Made by a program: the position numbers and the translations under genes. A stretch of DNA of 64,000 bases from Acanthopleura granulata. Lineage: Eukaryota; Mollusca; Polyplacophora; Chitonida; Chitonidae. Location of the stretch: positions 21,612,873-21,676,872 of the forward strand of contig JABBOT010000003.1 in assembly GCA_016165875.1 (NCBI GenBank), given 5' to 3'. Below the pieces are notes generated by a model, which searched no databases, was not told where the DNA came from, and was given only the letters and a program-made list of their open reading frames with translations. Shown one piece after another: positions 32,846 through 47,400 of this stretch. Every line of letters starts with the position of its first letter. The first letter of the stretch is position 1.

Positions 32846-35800
32846 TGACCTTGATGGTGTACTGAAATTGAATTAAATGAAGATTATGTAACAGCTCAAT
32901 CAGTAAACAGAATGAAGGAAATCACAACTGAAAATTACAGTACTTTTTCCTGTAAATATACTTTTAATTTTCTCTGCATGATATGGTAAAATTTCCACTA
33001 TATTACATGAAGTGGCTGCTCCATCTTCTACCTGAAATCGAGATATGCCTTGTACAACTTACTAGATGATATACATTGCTACATGGACATCATGTTCGCT
33101 AGAAATTTTTCTGAGGGATAAGAAAATGTTCCATTCCTAATACATGTTTGGCTGGGGCATCCGGTAGAAAACTACCTTCAAGACAGTCAGATCTTCACTC
33201 CATTGTACATTTTCAACCATTTGACATTGTACATTCTCAACAACAAATATTACGTACATGAATGTTCTCTGCTTAGGAATTGAGTGTATAGGAGCATGCT
33301 GAATGTGTCTGTGATTAGGTCTTGGAGAGGATACTGGTGAACCTGCTGTAGGGCATCAGTGCTCCTGTTTATTCTAGTCTGCTAGAGTGGGTGTTGGTGG
33401 CAGTGAGCCAGGCCAGAGATTCCAGGTTAGGCAGACAGAAAACATAGGAACCCTCAATAAATATATTCTAAGCCAGTGAGTCAAGAAAAGAAATTTATAT
33501 TGTAGACTTAAGATGGGATAGGGCGTGGGTCATTGACATCATTGGTACGAATCATGCCGCCTGAGTGAATGATGCTGGGTAGGAGCTGTGCCATTTGGAT
33601 ATCTACTGTGTGCTGTGTGTGAGTGTACATGACACTTACACTTAGGCCTGTTCCTTTACCAGGGTACATAAAATACCAGCAGAATGGGACAGACTAACAG
33701 ATGTGACAGGCTGTTTGGTTGATTCAAAGCTCTACATTCAAGAGCTCTGGTCACAGCTGAGCCCTAGCTGTGACCAGGTACCTCTTAATACTCAGTGTGA
33801 AAGACATGATCTCATCTTCAAACAGAGCTCAGGTATGTTGGCAGATAGGTAATTGACTCTAGATTAGAACATGAAAGATCCTTTGTGTGATGTATAGTGT
33901 GTGTGTGTTTCAGCTTTGGCTCCTCTACATGGACATCCCTTGCACATATACATGCTTACCTATCTATTATGCGACCATGTTATGCATATGTGCACAATCC
34001 TACACTGCATGTCCTATAATTTTTTAACCCTGTGTGCCTAGATTTTCAAGCAAACTGCAGTTAATGACATATTATCTTATCCATTGGACAGGAAAATTAT
34101 TATTTCGACACAGTTACAAATGGTATTAATGCGATATTGCACTCCTACATGTTCTTGTACATTGAAGTATTTGTTTAAGTGCAGTAGCTTAAGAGGCATG
34201 TTTTAACACATTGATTGTACATTTGAACAAAATTGCTAAAGCCTCACCCAAAGCAGTGCAGTAGTATAAAATGTTTTGTTGCAGTTTTTAGTTTGAATTA
34301 AAAGAAAAAGTTTATCAGTTTACTGTACTGTATCACAGTGTACATGTACATGAATTAGAAGTGGTATACCGCAGTTTACATTGCAGTGTTGATCATTTAC
34401 CTGTTAATTTCTTGTATTTTTAATAAATAAATGAAGGCAAGGCAGTTTTATCAGTGATATAGTTGTTTGTAATGCGTTCATTATCTGTTTGCAGACGTAC
34501 ATATATATACGTGTACACTGTATACAGTGTTTCAGTACTAACGCTGAACACTGGTTTAAATATAAAGCTGTCCCAGTTGAACTTGTAAATTCATAGTGTG
34601 TCAGCGAGTGGTAACACCCAGTGGGACATTTGACTTGTGTTCTGAATGGATATGTGTGCATGCATTTACAGCAGACCTAGCACCTTCCCCAAGTACATGT
34701 ATTACAGAACTGGAGGCCATGTTGACTCTTACATGCCCATATAGGTAAGCCCCTGACCCCACCAAACATTTTCAGGAAATAAGTAGACTGTATTTAGCTT
34801 CACACCAGTGAGTCATACAGCAGACATAGATTGTCTGGCTGTCCTGATGCGCTGTCTTTTGGGTGATCGACCAGCACATTCATGTAGGCATGGGAGGAAG
34901 ACTCAACATCAAGTTACATGTACATGTGCACATTAAATCAGGAAGAAGCATGTTCAGTTTCACTCTTCAGTTGCAACTGTTGGTTTTTTGTATATTTCCA
35001 TTGCCATGCGAATTTATTGGTAATACACATTATGTACTTAATTACATGAAGATTTCAAGTACGCAAACAGGTAAGCATGGCCCACCAAAGTGCATGGTAG
35101 ACATTACTATGATATAGTATAAACATGAGCACGTATGTGAACCCCCACTCAGGATAACATGCTTTTATTTTAGAGCAAATGATACCATAAAGTACATTCT
35201 CAGATGTTTCCTTCATGTTTTCTTCCTAGTTGTTGTATACTAATCTGTGTGTACAATGAAATGTTTCAGTGAGGAAAGCTTTAAAGACTTGTTTGGTCTC
35301 AGGGGCGTGATTATAAATGCTCCGCATCATTGCCATCCCTGGTGTTATGTTCATTTGGCTTTCCATTAACATTCATTGCTTCCTCATCCTGTGTTATTGT
35401 AATTGACCTAAAGGTGTTCTAAGTTGCTCATTTGGTCAGATTTTGAGAGCTCTGTTGATCTTAAGAAAGGTGTTTTCAGGTATGTTTGGAAGGTAGGATG
35501 ATATCCTACAACAAAAAGTGAAGTTACAGCACAAAAAGTATCTAAGAATGCATGAATTTTGGTGAAATTATGTCATTTCCCATATATACATTTATATCAG
35601 AGGCTAAGAGCTGCCTGTGACCCTGGTACAGTGCGATTCATCTGTAACATGGTAGGCAAGTTTGACTTCAGCTATAGTAACAAGGCAGAGGTACAGTGTA
35701 TACTGGTAATACGTGTTCAATACTTGTACACATATTTGTATCTGAATACATACGCATGAACAAGCACATAAGGATTATGAAAACAAAAAAAGACTTACTA

Positions 35801-38800
35801 ATGGCTTAAGGGCCAGTCAGTTTCAGTTTGAAAATATTATTTTCTGAAGAACTTGATCAGATGCAAAATGGTATTAAAAAGAGAGAGGAAAAAAAAAGGA
35901 AACCCATTAAGGAAAAAAAACCCTGAACAAATAGATATGTCAGCCTGTTATGTAGGGGCTACCAAATTACATGTATGTTTTGAACGAGTGCCCTGCAGCT
36001 ATTACCATGTGAAAAGGAATTACAGACACCGACAGTGTCATCAAGCCTAGGCTAAGGGATTATCTTAGCTGGCTATTCTAATCCGCTCTCAGCTTTTGTT
36101 GTCTGACATGACATAACCTTGTTTATACAAACATAGACGGCTGTGTAGTGTTTAATCTCAGAGGTAGACACTGCCACAACCCACAGCTGCAATTGACAGA
36201 GAAAAAATTCTAGTTATTCTTTGTCGGATGTTTCTCCATCAGTGTTTTTGCAAGGATGTGTGCTTTCATCGTTAAACTCCCGAAAACGTGATGATCAACT
36301 GGCTGCCCTACCAATGCTAAAAGTATAATTGGAGAGGAAATTCATTTTTGTCCTTATTGCCTGATATTTCGGGTCAGGTGAGGAAATATTGAAAATTTTA
36401 CATGAAGCACACAAAAAAATAAAAGAAGAAAAAAGACTGAACTGAAATCTGATGTGTTTCGAGTGTGCAGAACATGCTCACAATAAAGAAAGGTTACATC
36501 TGTATGTGTGCCTGAAGGTGTGCAGGCGAATTGTGTTTTATGTTATGTCCCTGATGATGTTGTCGGGGGCGTTATTGGCTACTTCTGTATACATAATGCA
36601 AAGCCGGAGTAAATGATAGATCAATACAGCAACTTTTGGAATCAATATTGGCCTCACCTGAGACTGTATGAGTTACCTGTGCATAGCCTCACTGGATACC
36701 AGGCCCAGGGGAAAAACATTTGAAATCTGCAGTCAGGGATGAGGGCCTCTGATTGCAGCTCGGCTATCTCTCCACCTGCCAGGAGACATCGCATACACAA
36801 TATACTACATGTGCATGCACATTTCTCGGCATGATGGCAAGTAGATAGCTAGCAGCTCATTAGCACCGACGGAATTTGACAGATGTCATAGTTTTGCTCG
36901 CTGTAATGGTTAAGCTTTTTGCTCGCTTTAATTGTTAAGCCAGCAGAATACAGACAGGTGTTTCAACTACATTAAATGTTTTATCCATAATGCATAGAAG
37001 TCAATCACCAAGGTTTTACCAAACAACCCCACTGAGACAGGTAGATATTGTTGGCTCTTTGACTGTCTGTCAGCTTTCTCAACAGTCATGATAAGAATTA
37101 ACTCAGGAGTAACATCAAGGTCTTGAAGGTGAGAGGCTCAGCCAACTAGTTTTGACAGCTGTGTTGAAAGTTTGGTTTCTCTGTTAAATGTTTATAAAGT
37201 AGATATGTTAAAAGGTGATCTTTTGTGGATTTCATCATGTTTGAGTTAAATTGCTAGTTACAGTAACTCACAAAAGACTCAGTAGAGGAATTTTAAGTGA
37301 CATGTTCCTGAATTAAAGAGGCTTTATGAAACCAAGCGGATTCGATGAGTCAAAGTTTTTACAATTTGTGTCATCATTTTATAATGGGTGTAACTGAAAT
37401 GTCAGCAGAAAGGAAATCTTTGTTGTTTTCATTTGTTTTTCTAATTTGACTTGAGCAGTTTTGTAATACATTAATAATGACATTAAGTCATGCAGATCCA
37501 ATGTCTCAGTTTTACCTGGAATGATGTGATGTCATTTTTGAGGCCGCTTTTACTTTCTGTGGCTTTTGACAATGAAATACTTGTAAGATGCTTAGGCCTT
37601 CCTCAAAAAATTCTTTACAAAATCCTATAACAAAAAATAGGGTCAATCTGTGAGAAAATATTTTTTTTTTGTTCTTGCTAATGAAGTAGATAAGGATTTT
37701 AATGATATTAAAATGAAGAGATAAATGAAAAAAAATTCAAGTTAAAGCCCAATAAAAAATGTTAGGTCCTTTTTGGGAGGGTGGGTCGAGTTAACCCCAA
37801 TAAACATATCTAATTATGGCCTCATTCAGATGCAATATTTGACCATGCAAATGTAGTTGTGGCTTGCAATATCTGTCAGGGCGTACAGTCATTCTGTTCA
37901 AGATTAAGAGACATTGATTATGTCAGGAAACAATTTAGAAGAGATCAATCTTCATTACATAATCTTGGACACCACGAACTTGTGTGCTGAACTCCCCTGC
38001 ATGTTAGAGTGACTTACAGACACAGCAGCCAGCTATAGAGTAACTCTTCATCCAGACCTTATCCATCCTGAGAACGCAAAGCTGAATATTTTGTCTCCTA
38101 TTCAGGTACTAGCACTTGTGTGCATTCCATGTTTCGGCCTGGTTTGACTCTTAATTATCTTGTGAAAAGGTAAAGTTACGTGCCTGTGAACTGGAACAAA
38201 ACTCTTCTTTTGATGCCATACTATAAAGTGTTATAGAAATTAGCTTTCAATCAAATCTTCATTAAACAAGATTGGCTCCAGATGGCTGGAGCTCTTAATA
38301 TGCAGCTCCCTTTAATAGGTGAGGGAAGCTGTTGGGTTTTTTTGGGAGCCCAATATATAGAGAAGTGCCCTGTGTGGTGGGGATACATGCTGTTGCTTAG
38401 AGGCAGCTTTGACAGGTAAATGTGTAGTTGAGAAGTGATGTATGGGTTTGACGTGGTCCTGGAGAGAGTTTGGCCTGATGCCGGTTACCAGGGAACATCA
38501 TGTGTAGAGGATGTTGATATGTACATTTAGTGGCCATACATGCTGTGTGCAGAAGAGCTTCTGTTACATACATGCATATACTCTTGGTAATATGCTGTGC
38601 AAGTTCATAGATATCTGATGTAAAAGATTGTGGTCCCTATACCGAAAGAGTTGTCTAAGGTAATGCTTACGTTTGTTGTGCACCATGGTTTGCATTATGG
38701 ATGGTGGGTGTTTATGGAGGGGGTAGGGGAGGTGTCAGTCGAAATTCATGGTATTGCAGAATTTATTGCAACATAGGCATATAGATGTAAAATTATGAAT

Positions 38801-41800
38801 GTGTCAAGTTGTGCCTTATTTAGGTTGTACATGTACACAGTAGTTGACAACAGTTCTTTTGTAAAAAGCATTCATTTCAAGTTAGATACATTTCATTTCA
38901 AGTTAGACGCATTAATTATAATTTGATATATACAGTGTGTGTAATCCTTTAGGGCACAGAGCTTTTTGACAGCATATAAATAATACTGGTACAGGTATAT
39001 AATTTGTTGTTCTAATATAAATGTATCTCGTCTGCAGGAATATATATAATGCTGACACACATGTCCTAAACCCAAGCCGTGTTTTAAAAAGTATCCAAAT
39101 AATCTACATTTGTTTTGCGCTCTGAATACCAGATTCCTGAGAAAAAGTGTTTAGATATTTGACACATCTCTCAGACTATACTTCCTCCTGATATAAACCC
39201 CTCCCAGCTGGGGCAGAGAGTTAACACTAAGGGGTGTGGTGGTATTGTCTTACACACACATCACCTCCGCCCAGGCAGTGGGAGCAACAAGGTATGTCCA
39301 TAATAACTCAGTAACCCAGATAAGCTTAGCCAGACTCATGTATGTTAGGCTGTGGCACTGATGATACAAATAATTGATAGGTGTGAACACCCACCTACAT
39401 TTCCTCTATAAACGATAACCAGTTTTAATTTGTTGATGAAGACGCGTTAATGCTCTTGGTGAACGGTCACAGCCTGACAGCGAATATCATTTGGGCTAAG
39501 AAGGAAAGTTGAGCTCTGCTACCTGGGGAGACGTGCCTGTGTGAGGCAGATGGTTAGTATTGTCTGATACCTCTGTACAATTACCTAATGACACTTGTGA
39601 CCAGAGATACTGCCAGAGAAGTGAAAGGACATGTACGTACATGTATGGCATGAATGTAGAGAGAGTGTGGTGGTGTTTGACCAGTTTCATGTAACATGTG
39701 AGCACTTCATCATTTTCATGTATTCTATGCAAACGCATAGCAATGCATTATATAGTGATGACAATTTCCCAACTCTCAGACGGAAAGTCGTTGACCAAAG
39801 TACAACCGATATCAAATAGTTCTAAAGATGATGCACAGATTTAACCTTTCTGGTGTCCAGTTTCGCTACAGGTTCCTATTAGAAAGTATTATGGTGAGAG
39901 GATGTGAAGTAACAATTCAGTAAAGTGAATTTAACATTTAAAATTGTCAGTTTTTTCTCCTTCGCATGCAGGAATATTTTGGGGGTTTTTATGTGAGGGT
40001 CACTTAAGCTACATTGCCAGATCTGTCAGTTTGTGAGAGGTAAATGATTCAGAGGACAAATCCTTATCAGTATATACAGGCAAACCTATTGTATGAGGCC
40101 AGTGAAGGGAGGTGAAAAAAGTGGCTGCATATGACAGTTGGCCACATAAGACAGGTTGTGAAGACCAGGCCAAATCACACCTGAATTAAGTTTCAGGAAA
40201 TCTACGCGTACATAATAATGTTATGCATAATTGCTGAACACTGATCTGTTCTGCTACATATATTTCATGGAAATATAACAATTGTAGTAAAATAAAAACT
40301 CAAAAATTTCAAGTTGTGTGGAGTAGGCCCATAGGCGTCACCCATTTAACAGGCGCTTATAGAAAGAGTTTCAGGTCAGGGCAAGTAAGATAGGAGAACT
40401 TTCTTCCCATCATTGTCATTCCCTAGAAAGCCACGTGCCTGTTTGGCCCATGTAGGTATAAGTGACTAGGCTTACGAAGCCGTGAACTGTAAATGGCAGA
40501 CGGCTGAGCAGTATGAAAATTCAGTCAATCATGTTTGCCATTACCTGTGAAACAACAACAACAAAATATATGAGTGAAGGAAGATCAATTTCACAGTGTG
40601 TTCAGGGAAGGCAATATTTTGGCCAAGCAAAATGAAGACACAACACCATTTACCTGCAAAGGTAATGGCCAAGCTAGCTAGATAATTTGATAAAGAAGTC
40701 ATTCATGGGAGGAACCACAGGAGGGCAGATTATATCCGGGTTTGCCCGCTGTTTATGGCATTCATAAATCGGACCTCAGGGTGGAGCTAATCCACTGCAG
40801 AAATGCATAACCAGCTGGGCCTGATTAAAGAACAATAGCCTTCACTGCCATTGACCAGTAATCTTCACACTTCACTTGTCTTCATAAAGTGTCAGGTTAT
40901 AACTTTCAATCACTACAAAAACTGCTGAAGTCTGTGGTCGCCATTTTGAAATTTTTGAATGTCCAATGCGGCTATCATTTTTTGCCGTTGAAAGTCTCGG
41001 CCGTGTAAGACAGGTTGATATAGCATTTGGTGGTGAAATAAGTTGGTCGTTGGGCGTGTTGGACAGGTGCCCGCATATTTCAGGTTGTTTAACATGGAAA
41101 ATCGTTTGGTCGCGGCAGAGAGTGGCCGCATAGGGCAGATGGACGCTGTTTACAGGTGGCTGCAGGTACAGGTTTGACTGTATAAATAAAAAAAAAATTT
41201 TCAGAGACTTGTCATCATTTTGATTGTTTTCACAGTGTTAGAGGTGTGATCGATTTCATTATGTTTTTGTGCTGCTTTTGGTCTTCATGGGCCTCACACC
41301 TACCTGATACTCGGCCACCATCCTGTAAAATCATTCATCATAGAAGACCGTGTCTTACTGCCATACTCAATAAATGTTTCTTCACTCCCTGAATATAGAA
41401 GATCAATAGACCAGACCCAGACCTGATCTCAGATCTACTATAAGCAATACAGATCTAAAAGTAAATTTAGTTTTAAACTTGTTTTAAATGTGTCAGAAGT
41501 TACAAGTTGGTAATAACAAAAATTGAACACTCTATGATGTATCAATTTCGTTGTTGAAGCATTACTTCAACATAATGTAGGGCAAGCCAAAGAAAATTTA
41601 TAAAGCTCAGCATATCTTATTACATGATTTTTATGAGGTTTATTTGGGTCATCTGAAGTGAAATGGAGTGTTCTTAAATAATTCAAATGCAGTTGACAGT
41701 TTCCGACCACATGAAGCAGGAATCTATAACTGCTCTCTGTATAGGCTACCATGCCTCACCTGAAGCATAGTTTGTATAAAAAGTACAGAAAGTATATTTT

Positions 41801-44355
41801 GGCAGGATATCAATGAAATTCTCCCCAGCCTCTTCCTTAGGGAAGACAGTCATATATGTATGCTGCTTAAAATGTTTAAGAGTTAAACTAGATGCAAATT
41901 ATGGATGTCAGTTAATTATAGACAGACTTTATCTTAGTGGAAAAAAAATGTTTTTCAAAACTTTCTTTCATGGAACGGATTTTGTGTTTCTTGATGGTCA
42001 TATTGGTTCCCATGAACATGAAACACAGAAGCGAAAGAGTTGCTGTCGCTTAGGTCAGTACGGGTGAAATCCCCAGCCTACAGGCAACAATACGAATATT
42101 TGTCACTAATTAGTATTTGCTTTACTCGTAAAGTGATTCTCAGTCGTTCTGGCATGCACAACAAACAGTTGATGGATAAAAGTGTGAAATTATGATACAT
42201 TTAATTTAGTGTCTTCATCATAAGCAAAGGACAGACAACAGAATTATCTACATGCGAGAAAGCTGAGCATTCGTCATAGAATACATTTCAGTGCATATAG
42301 GCTCTAGTTTTCATTTATACATGTACTTTTGCAGGCCATATTTATGATACATGTATCTTCAAGATGTGGTTCATGTAAACAGTAGTGAACATTTAGAAAT
42401 GCCTGTTTGAAGTAGTTTTCTTTTTGAGCATAAGTGAATCTGTTTCAGGTTTAATATACTGAACATGCACATGGATTGTACATGTAGATGTATTTGTGTT
42501 TTTTTGTATTGCTTCTATCATTACAGACATTCTCTGCGTGTACATACGACCTGGTACATGGAATAATAGTACTGGTGCATGTATTAGACCATGTCAAGCC
42601 CATTAATGTGCAAGTTGGAATAATCTGAACAATTTTTTTGTAATATTAATCATGGCATACAGCAATATGGATGCAACAGTCCAGAGGTCTGAATGTTTGG
42701 TATACACATACATGCACAAATGTTTAAAGACATGCGATCAGGCAAATTGGTTGATAAACAGGCCACTACCCTTGTGTGTTTGATGTCTGCTGTCTTGTCT
42801 CAGTTACCTCAGATGAAAATGGATGGCAGGGATGGTTTTGCCAGCAGGCAGGCAACTCAGTATTTGGTTTAGATGTGAGAGTTTCCTGAGCTGATGGTCT
42901 GAGTATCACAGACTGTTCAGCATGGTTCATTGCTCCTGGGCAGAGTGCTTCTGTGGGAGTCCTGCAGCTCCCTGTCACATTTGGCAGCCTGCTTCAGATT
43001 CTTATGTACTTGTAGCAGTAATCTTACACTGGGGTGGGGAGTGATGGGAGGCAGAGAGCATAGTAAAGGTCAGGCCAGGGTTACTGGAGTAGGGTCAGTC
43101 AAAGGCTGTCGTCTTAACTCATATTGTCTGTAATGTCCAACTAAACTGATTTCATCAAAGTACACTTGGCACTATTGTATAACAATGCATTCACCAGTAG
43201 CAATGGTACTGAAAACACTTGGTAAAAATTTAAATGCATTATCAACAGTGCTCATTGGTTACAGTGTAAGTTAACTTAATATTAAAATAAACAGGCTTTT
43301 CAACCCCTGCATGTTATTATCATCTTGGAATGCCTGTATGTTGAGAAATATCTGCTTATTTTTTGGATTAGATGATTCTTGTTAGGCTTAAATACATAAA
43401 CATCGCTTCTACATGGAGAGATTTTCTACATGTGTATGTTGCTATATGTTGTAAACGAATCTGGTAGTGTTAAGTGTATGGTTCCATCCTGTTTTAATAA
43501 GCAGTTGTGAGTGTAAATGCCACACATGTACATTTATGTGAGTCATCTGGTATGCATCTGTCATTGTATATAGGGTAACTTGCTCCTGCTCTAGGTACAA
43601 ATTTAATCTACATGTAAACCGTATACATTTACCTACATATATATCGCTATGTACAATGACTGCCTCATGCATTGTACATTTATGTCATTTGTCTTTTGGA
43701 CTGTGACTTGTTCTGAAAGTATTGTATTTTAGAATCCTGATCCGTCATGTGAAGCTGTTGGTAATGTACATGGCATGTATGTTTTGTAGGTTACATACAG
43801 TATATATGTATATATATCTACATGTTGTCAGCCTCTGTAATAAAAAATGGTGCGTAGGTGTTTTAATTAGTGTTCATGTCAAGAGAGACATAGTTAAGCT
43901 CTTGTGTACTTGCATAGACTGGTATGTAATATGGTGGAAAAAGTAAAAGGCACTTAATTATGCAGAACTTTATATTAAACTTCACAGAAGTGCATCAGTA
44001 TACATGTATGTCTGTATATTAGTTTTGGGATGTATACATATTCAGGTCTTTTGGAAAATAGAGTGTGTTGATGGCATTAGGTATAGATTTGCCAGCTGAC
44101 TTCATATGCTGAAAGTGTATGTATTTACATATATAATACTAGTAGGCATGTTTGTTGGATAAGTTGGCCCATCTGTCGGATAAAGCATTATTGTTTAGTT
44201 TGTAAATGTATTAGGACCTGGGTAGCATATTGCTCTGTCGATACATGACATGAATTAGTACTGAATACTGTCTTTGTATATGTTTGTGATGTACATATGT
44301 ATAGTTTGTATGTGTCTTTTCCCACTGATACATGCATGTGATTTTCTCATTGCAG

Positions 44356-44437
44356 AGTGTAGGGTGGGCTGAGATGATGTCCCTGGCCTGTTTACCAGGG
44401 CTAGGACAGTGATCAGGAGGCTAATCTGTGGGTCATC
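44356..44437 (+). other. 5' UTR portion of the start exon, Ser/Arg-rich gene
   Basis: The acceptor TTTTCTCATTGCAG at 44342-44355 opens the exon. An in-frame TAG stop lies just upstream of the ATG at 44438 (about 44402), and the ATG has A at -3. Coding therefore starts here and the 5' UTR must continue in an upstream exon. Confidence 0.65.
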
Positions 44438-47400
44438 ATGTCCAGCTCCAGCCAGTTCCAGTCTGTGCTGGACAGCGGAGTGAGGAACAGCTCCCCTAAG
44501 GTGCATGCTGACCGCATCACCCGTCGCCGCAGTCAGAGCCGGCACCGTGACGATGAGGATGAGGAAGTGGTGGTGCCGCGCGTGTCACAGCCGTACCGCA
44601 CCAGTCTGTCAGCTGTGGCACCTCCTGTCCGCATGAAGAAGTCTGAGCGAAGTCGCTCGGTCAGTCCCGGAGGGTCGCTAATCAGCAGTGGGAGAAGTCG
44701 CTCTAAAAGTCCCGGTAACCGACGTACAAGCCCCAAACATGTGACATACGATGAACGCGTGACAGTGCGTCACTCTGACACGGACGACAGTATTGTGACG
44801 GACCTCTCGGGGAAAGACTCCAGTCTTGAACTGAGCCCCCAGGAGCCTGCCAGCAAAAGTAACAGTAATTATTTATCAGTCAGTTCCGGGGCGACATCTG
44901 ACGATAACTCTAGTCATGCCTCTCAACTGCGGCAGACGTGTCATCAAATCACAGACTGGTATTCCCAAACCTCCTCCCCCTCGCAGCAAAGCTTCTCCCC
45001 AGGAAACACAATGGACCGCCTCCAGGTGTCAACCTCTTCCTACCCCTCCTACTCCCCAGATCAGAGCTCCGACTTCTTCACCAGCTCTCCTGGACGAGGG
45101 GATTCGGGAGTGTACATGGATGGAGAGGGGGTGGTGAAACGGGGCAAGATCAACATAGAGAAAGACTATAACCATGACCGAACCATCAGCTACAGGATGG
45201 CCATCAAAGCTCAGTACTCTGATGAGGTCAAGCGAATGGCTGCGGCCAATATCGAGGAGATCTGCCCTCAGTTGACCCCAGGCTCGAGAACACCAGTATC
45301 TCCAACATCAGACTTTGGGCCCAGAACAGAACGATCAAACACCTTACCCTCCAACACCCTCACGGAAAGTGACAGAAACCTCAGTGTCCATAAGAAATCC
45401 GTTAGCTCTAGCATTGGAAATTTCTTCAGGAAGATTTCTCCGCGTATGTCACGAAGGGACGGTCGACGAGATAAATCTGGCCGAAGTTCTTCCAGCGGAA
45501 GTGCGCAGAGCTTAGATACAAGCGGCTCCACAGAGAGCGGCCAGTCTATAGAACGATCTCGAAGTAAAGGACGTAGATCCTTCCTGAAGGTTCTGGGACG
45601 ATCGCGTTCTCGTTCGCAGTCAAAATCGTCAGACCAAGAAGATGGTGGCCATTTACATAAGTCGCTGAAAAGCACAGAAATCCAAGGTGTGTCGGAACTT
45701 ACCAGCCCAGGTAGTCAGCCCATGCCTGATGCCACACATAGAATCTTGAAATCCATTGAACAGAACAAGGGCTGTGAGAAAACAGTGTATCAGAGGTTTA
45801 AGGAAAGACAAGCACCTGCTAAACCAGGGGACAGAACTCCTGCAGCCAAATCTCAGGCCCTTAAGGCTTCCCCAGAAACTAGTCCCACAGCACTGGAGAA
45901 CTCGTCCACATCTGACGGTTTGCTAAACAAGGAGAATCAGCTGAATGATAGCTATGTGTTGGCCTCTTCTCCTGCCGTCATCTGTCCAGAGCCAGCCAAG
46001 GTCCATCCTCCGCAGTCCCTGAACGTCAAGCCCGCACAGAAGCCACCTGTTAGAAATGTTCAGCAATCTTACACCAGCATGGGCTCCTGTGATGAATCCA
46101 TTGGCGAGTGCTCTCTAGACATCAATTTAGAAGGTAAGCAGAATTTTTCAATCACACTAAATTATAATGTGTGTGTCTGTGTACCAGGTGTTGGTGTCAG
46201 TGCTAGGAAATTCATTTTTGGCTTGCCTGTTGTACCCTGAGGGTACTCAGGGTTTGCACACATGTAGAGCACAATAACACCAGATGGATATTCCATCGCT
46301 GATTCCGTGTGTGGATATTAAATACCGTAAATTTCCGAATTCCTCACTTAGTGTACTGTGTATTAGAATCTGTGTTAAACAGATGTTAGGGGTGGTATAT
46401 TAAAAAGTTCTACATGTATTTAACTTGGGGTTTGCACTTAGGTAGAGCACTATAACAGGAGAGGGATGTTCCATCGTTGATTCAGTGTGTGCATATTAAG
46501 TACTGTAAATTATCGAATTCTACACTTAGTGTACTGTGTGTTACAATCTGTGTTAAACAAAATGTTAGGAGTGCTGTCTTAAAAAATACTGCATGTATTG
46601 AGTTCAGGGTTTGCACTTATGTAGAGCATTACATAAGGGGGATATTAAATGCGGTAAAGTACCGAATTCCTGACTTAGGGTTCTGCTACATTAGTTTGCA
46701 AGAGTATACGCCTTACCCTGTCTCAACCTGTTTGAACTTATGAACTGTTCCCTTGAAAACATTGTTTTTCTGCCTGACTTAAAGTGCACATGTATTCACC
46801 ATTATCAGAAATAAAGATACACCAAAACAGGTGATTCAATAATTCTCCATAGGTGCACCACGAAATCTGTGAAGCGGCAGTTTTGCCCGTTCACCATGTT
46901 CAAATCTCTAGTGTCCATCAGGTGGTGCTCCACTTACGCCATTCGTAGGGCGAAACCAGCCATACATGTAAGTTCAAACCCAAGAGTTCGAGCTATTTAA
47001 ATTTTGGCCTAGGACAGTGTTCAAAAGCAGTTTGAGCATAGGGCCTAGCCCTTGAAGATTCATGTTTGCTCACTGAGGTGATTATGACTATACAAGCTCT
47101 TTGTCCTTGCATTTTTCCCTGATTGTTGTGGATACTTACATCTACGTGTACTCCTATTTAGGAAAGAAAATGCAAGGGTTTAAAGGTATGTTGATAAAAT
47201 TGTTTCAGTGATGGACCTTTTCCCTCCCTGGCTCTCACGGGTTGCAGGGCCTTTATGGCTTTAAGCGGCCAACAAAGTTCCAGTGGCTGTTTGCGCAGTT
47301 GTACATTCAGTATATCACACTTGAGAAAGTTTGCCATACACTGGTGGTTTACTTCCGCTACTCAGGTTTCCTCAACTCGAATTCTTGAGAAAGGTGTTAC

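Larger units (their letters stand above)
28257..44355 (+). other. Probable long 5' UTR intron of the Ser/Arg-rich gene
   Basis: No coding exon could be supported in these 16 kb. Apart from the separately listed elements (inverted repeat at 28.4-29.3 kb, 138-bp direct repeat at 31.3/32.7 kb, candidate alternative exon at 32.0-32.2 kb), it is AT-rich sequence with many ACATGTAC-type palindromes. Simple runs include A-runs at 30867-30901, (CTGC)n at about 31986-32008 and a GT run at about 33898-33909. That it is one intron from 27526 to 44355 is inference. Confidence 0.35.

Noticed and set aside
45268..45675. 135-codon minus-strand open frame inside the large exon
   Set aside because: A shadow of the Ser/Arg-rich coding frame on the opposite strand; the same applies to the 156-codon frame at 62404-62874.
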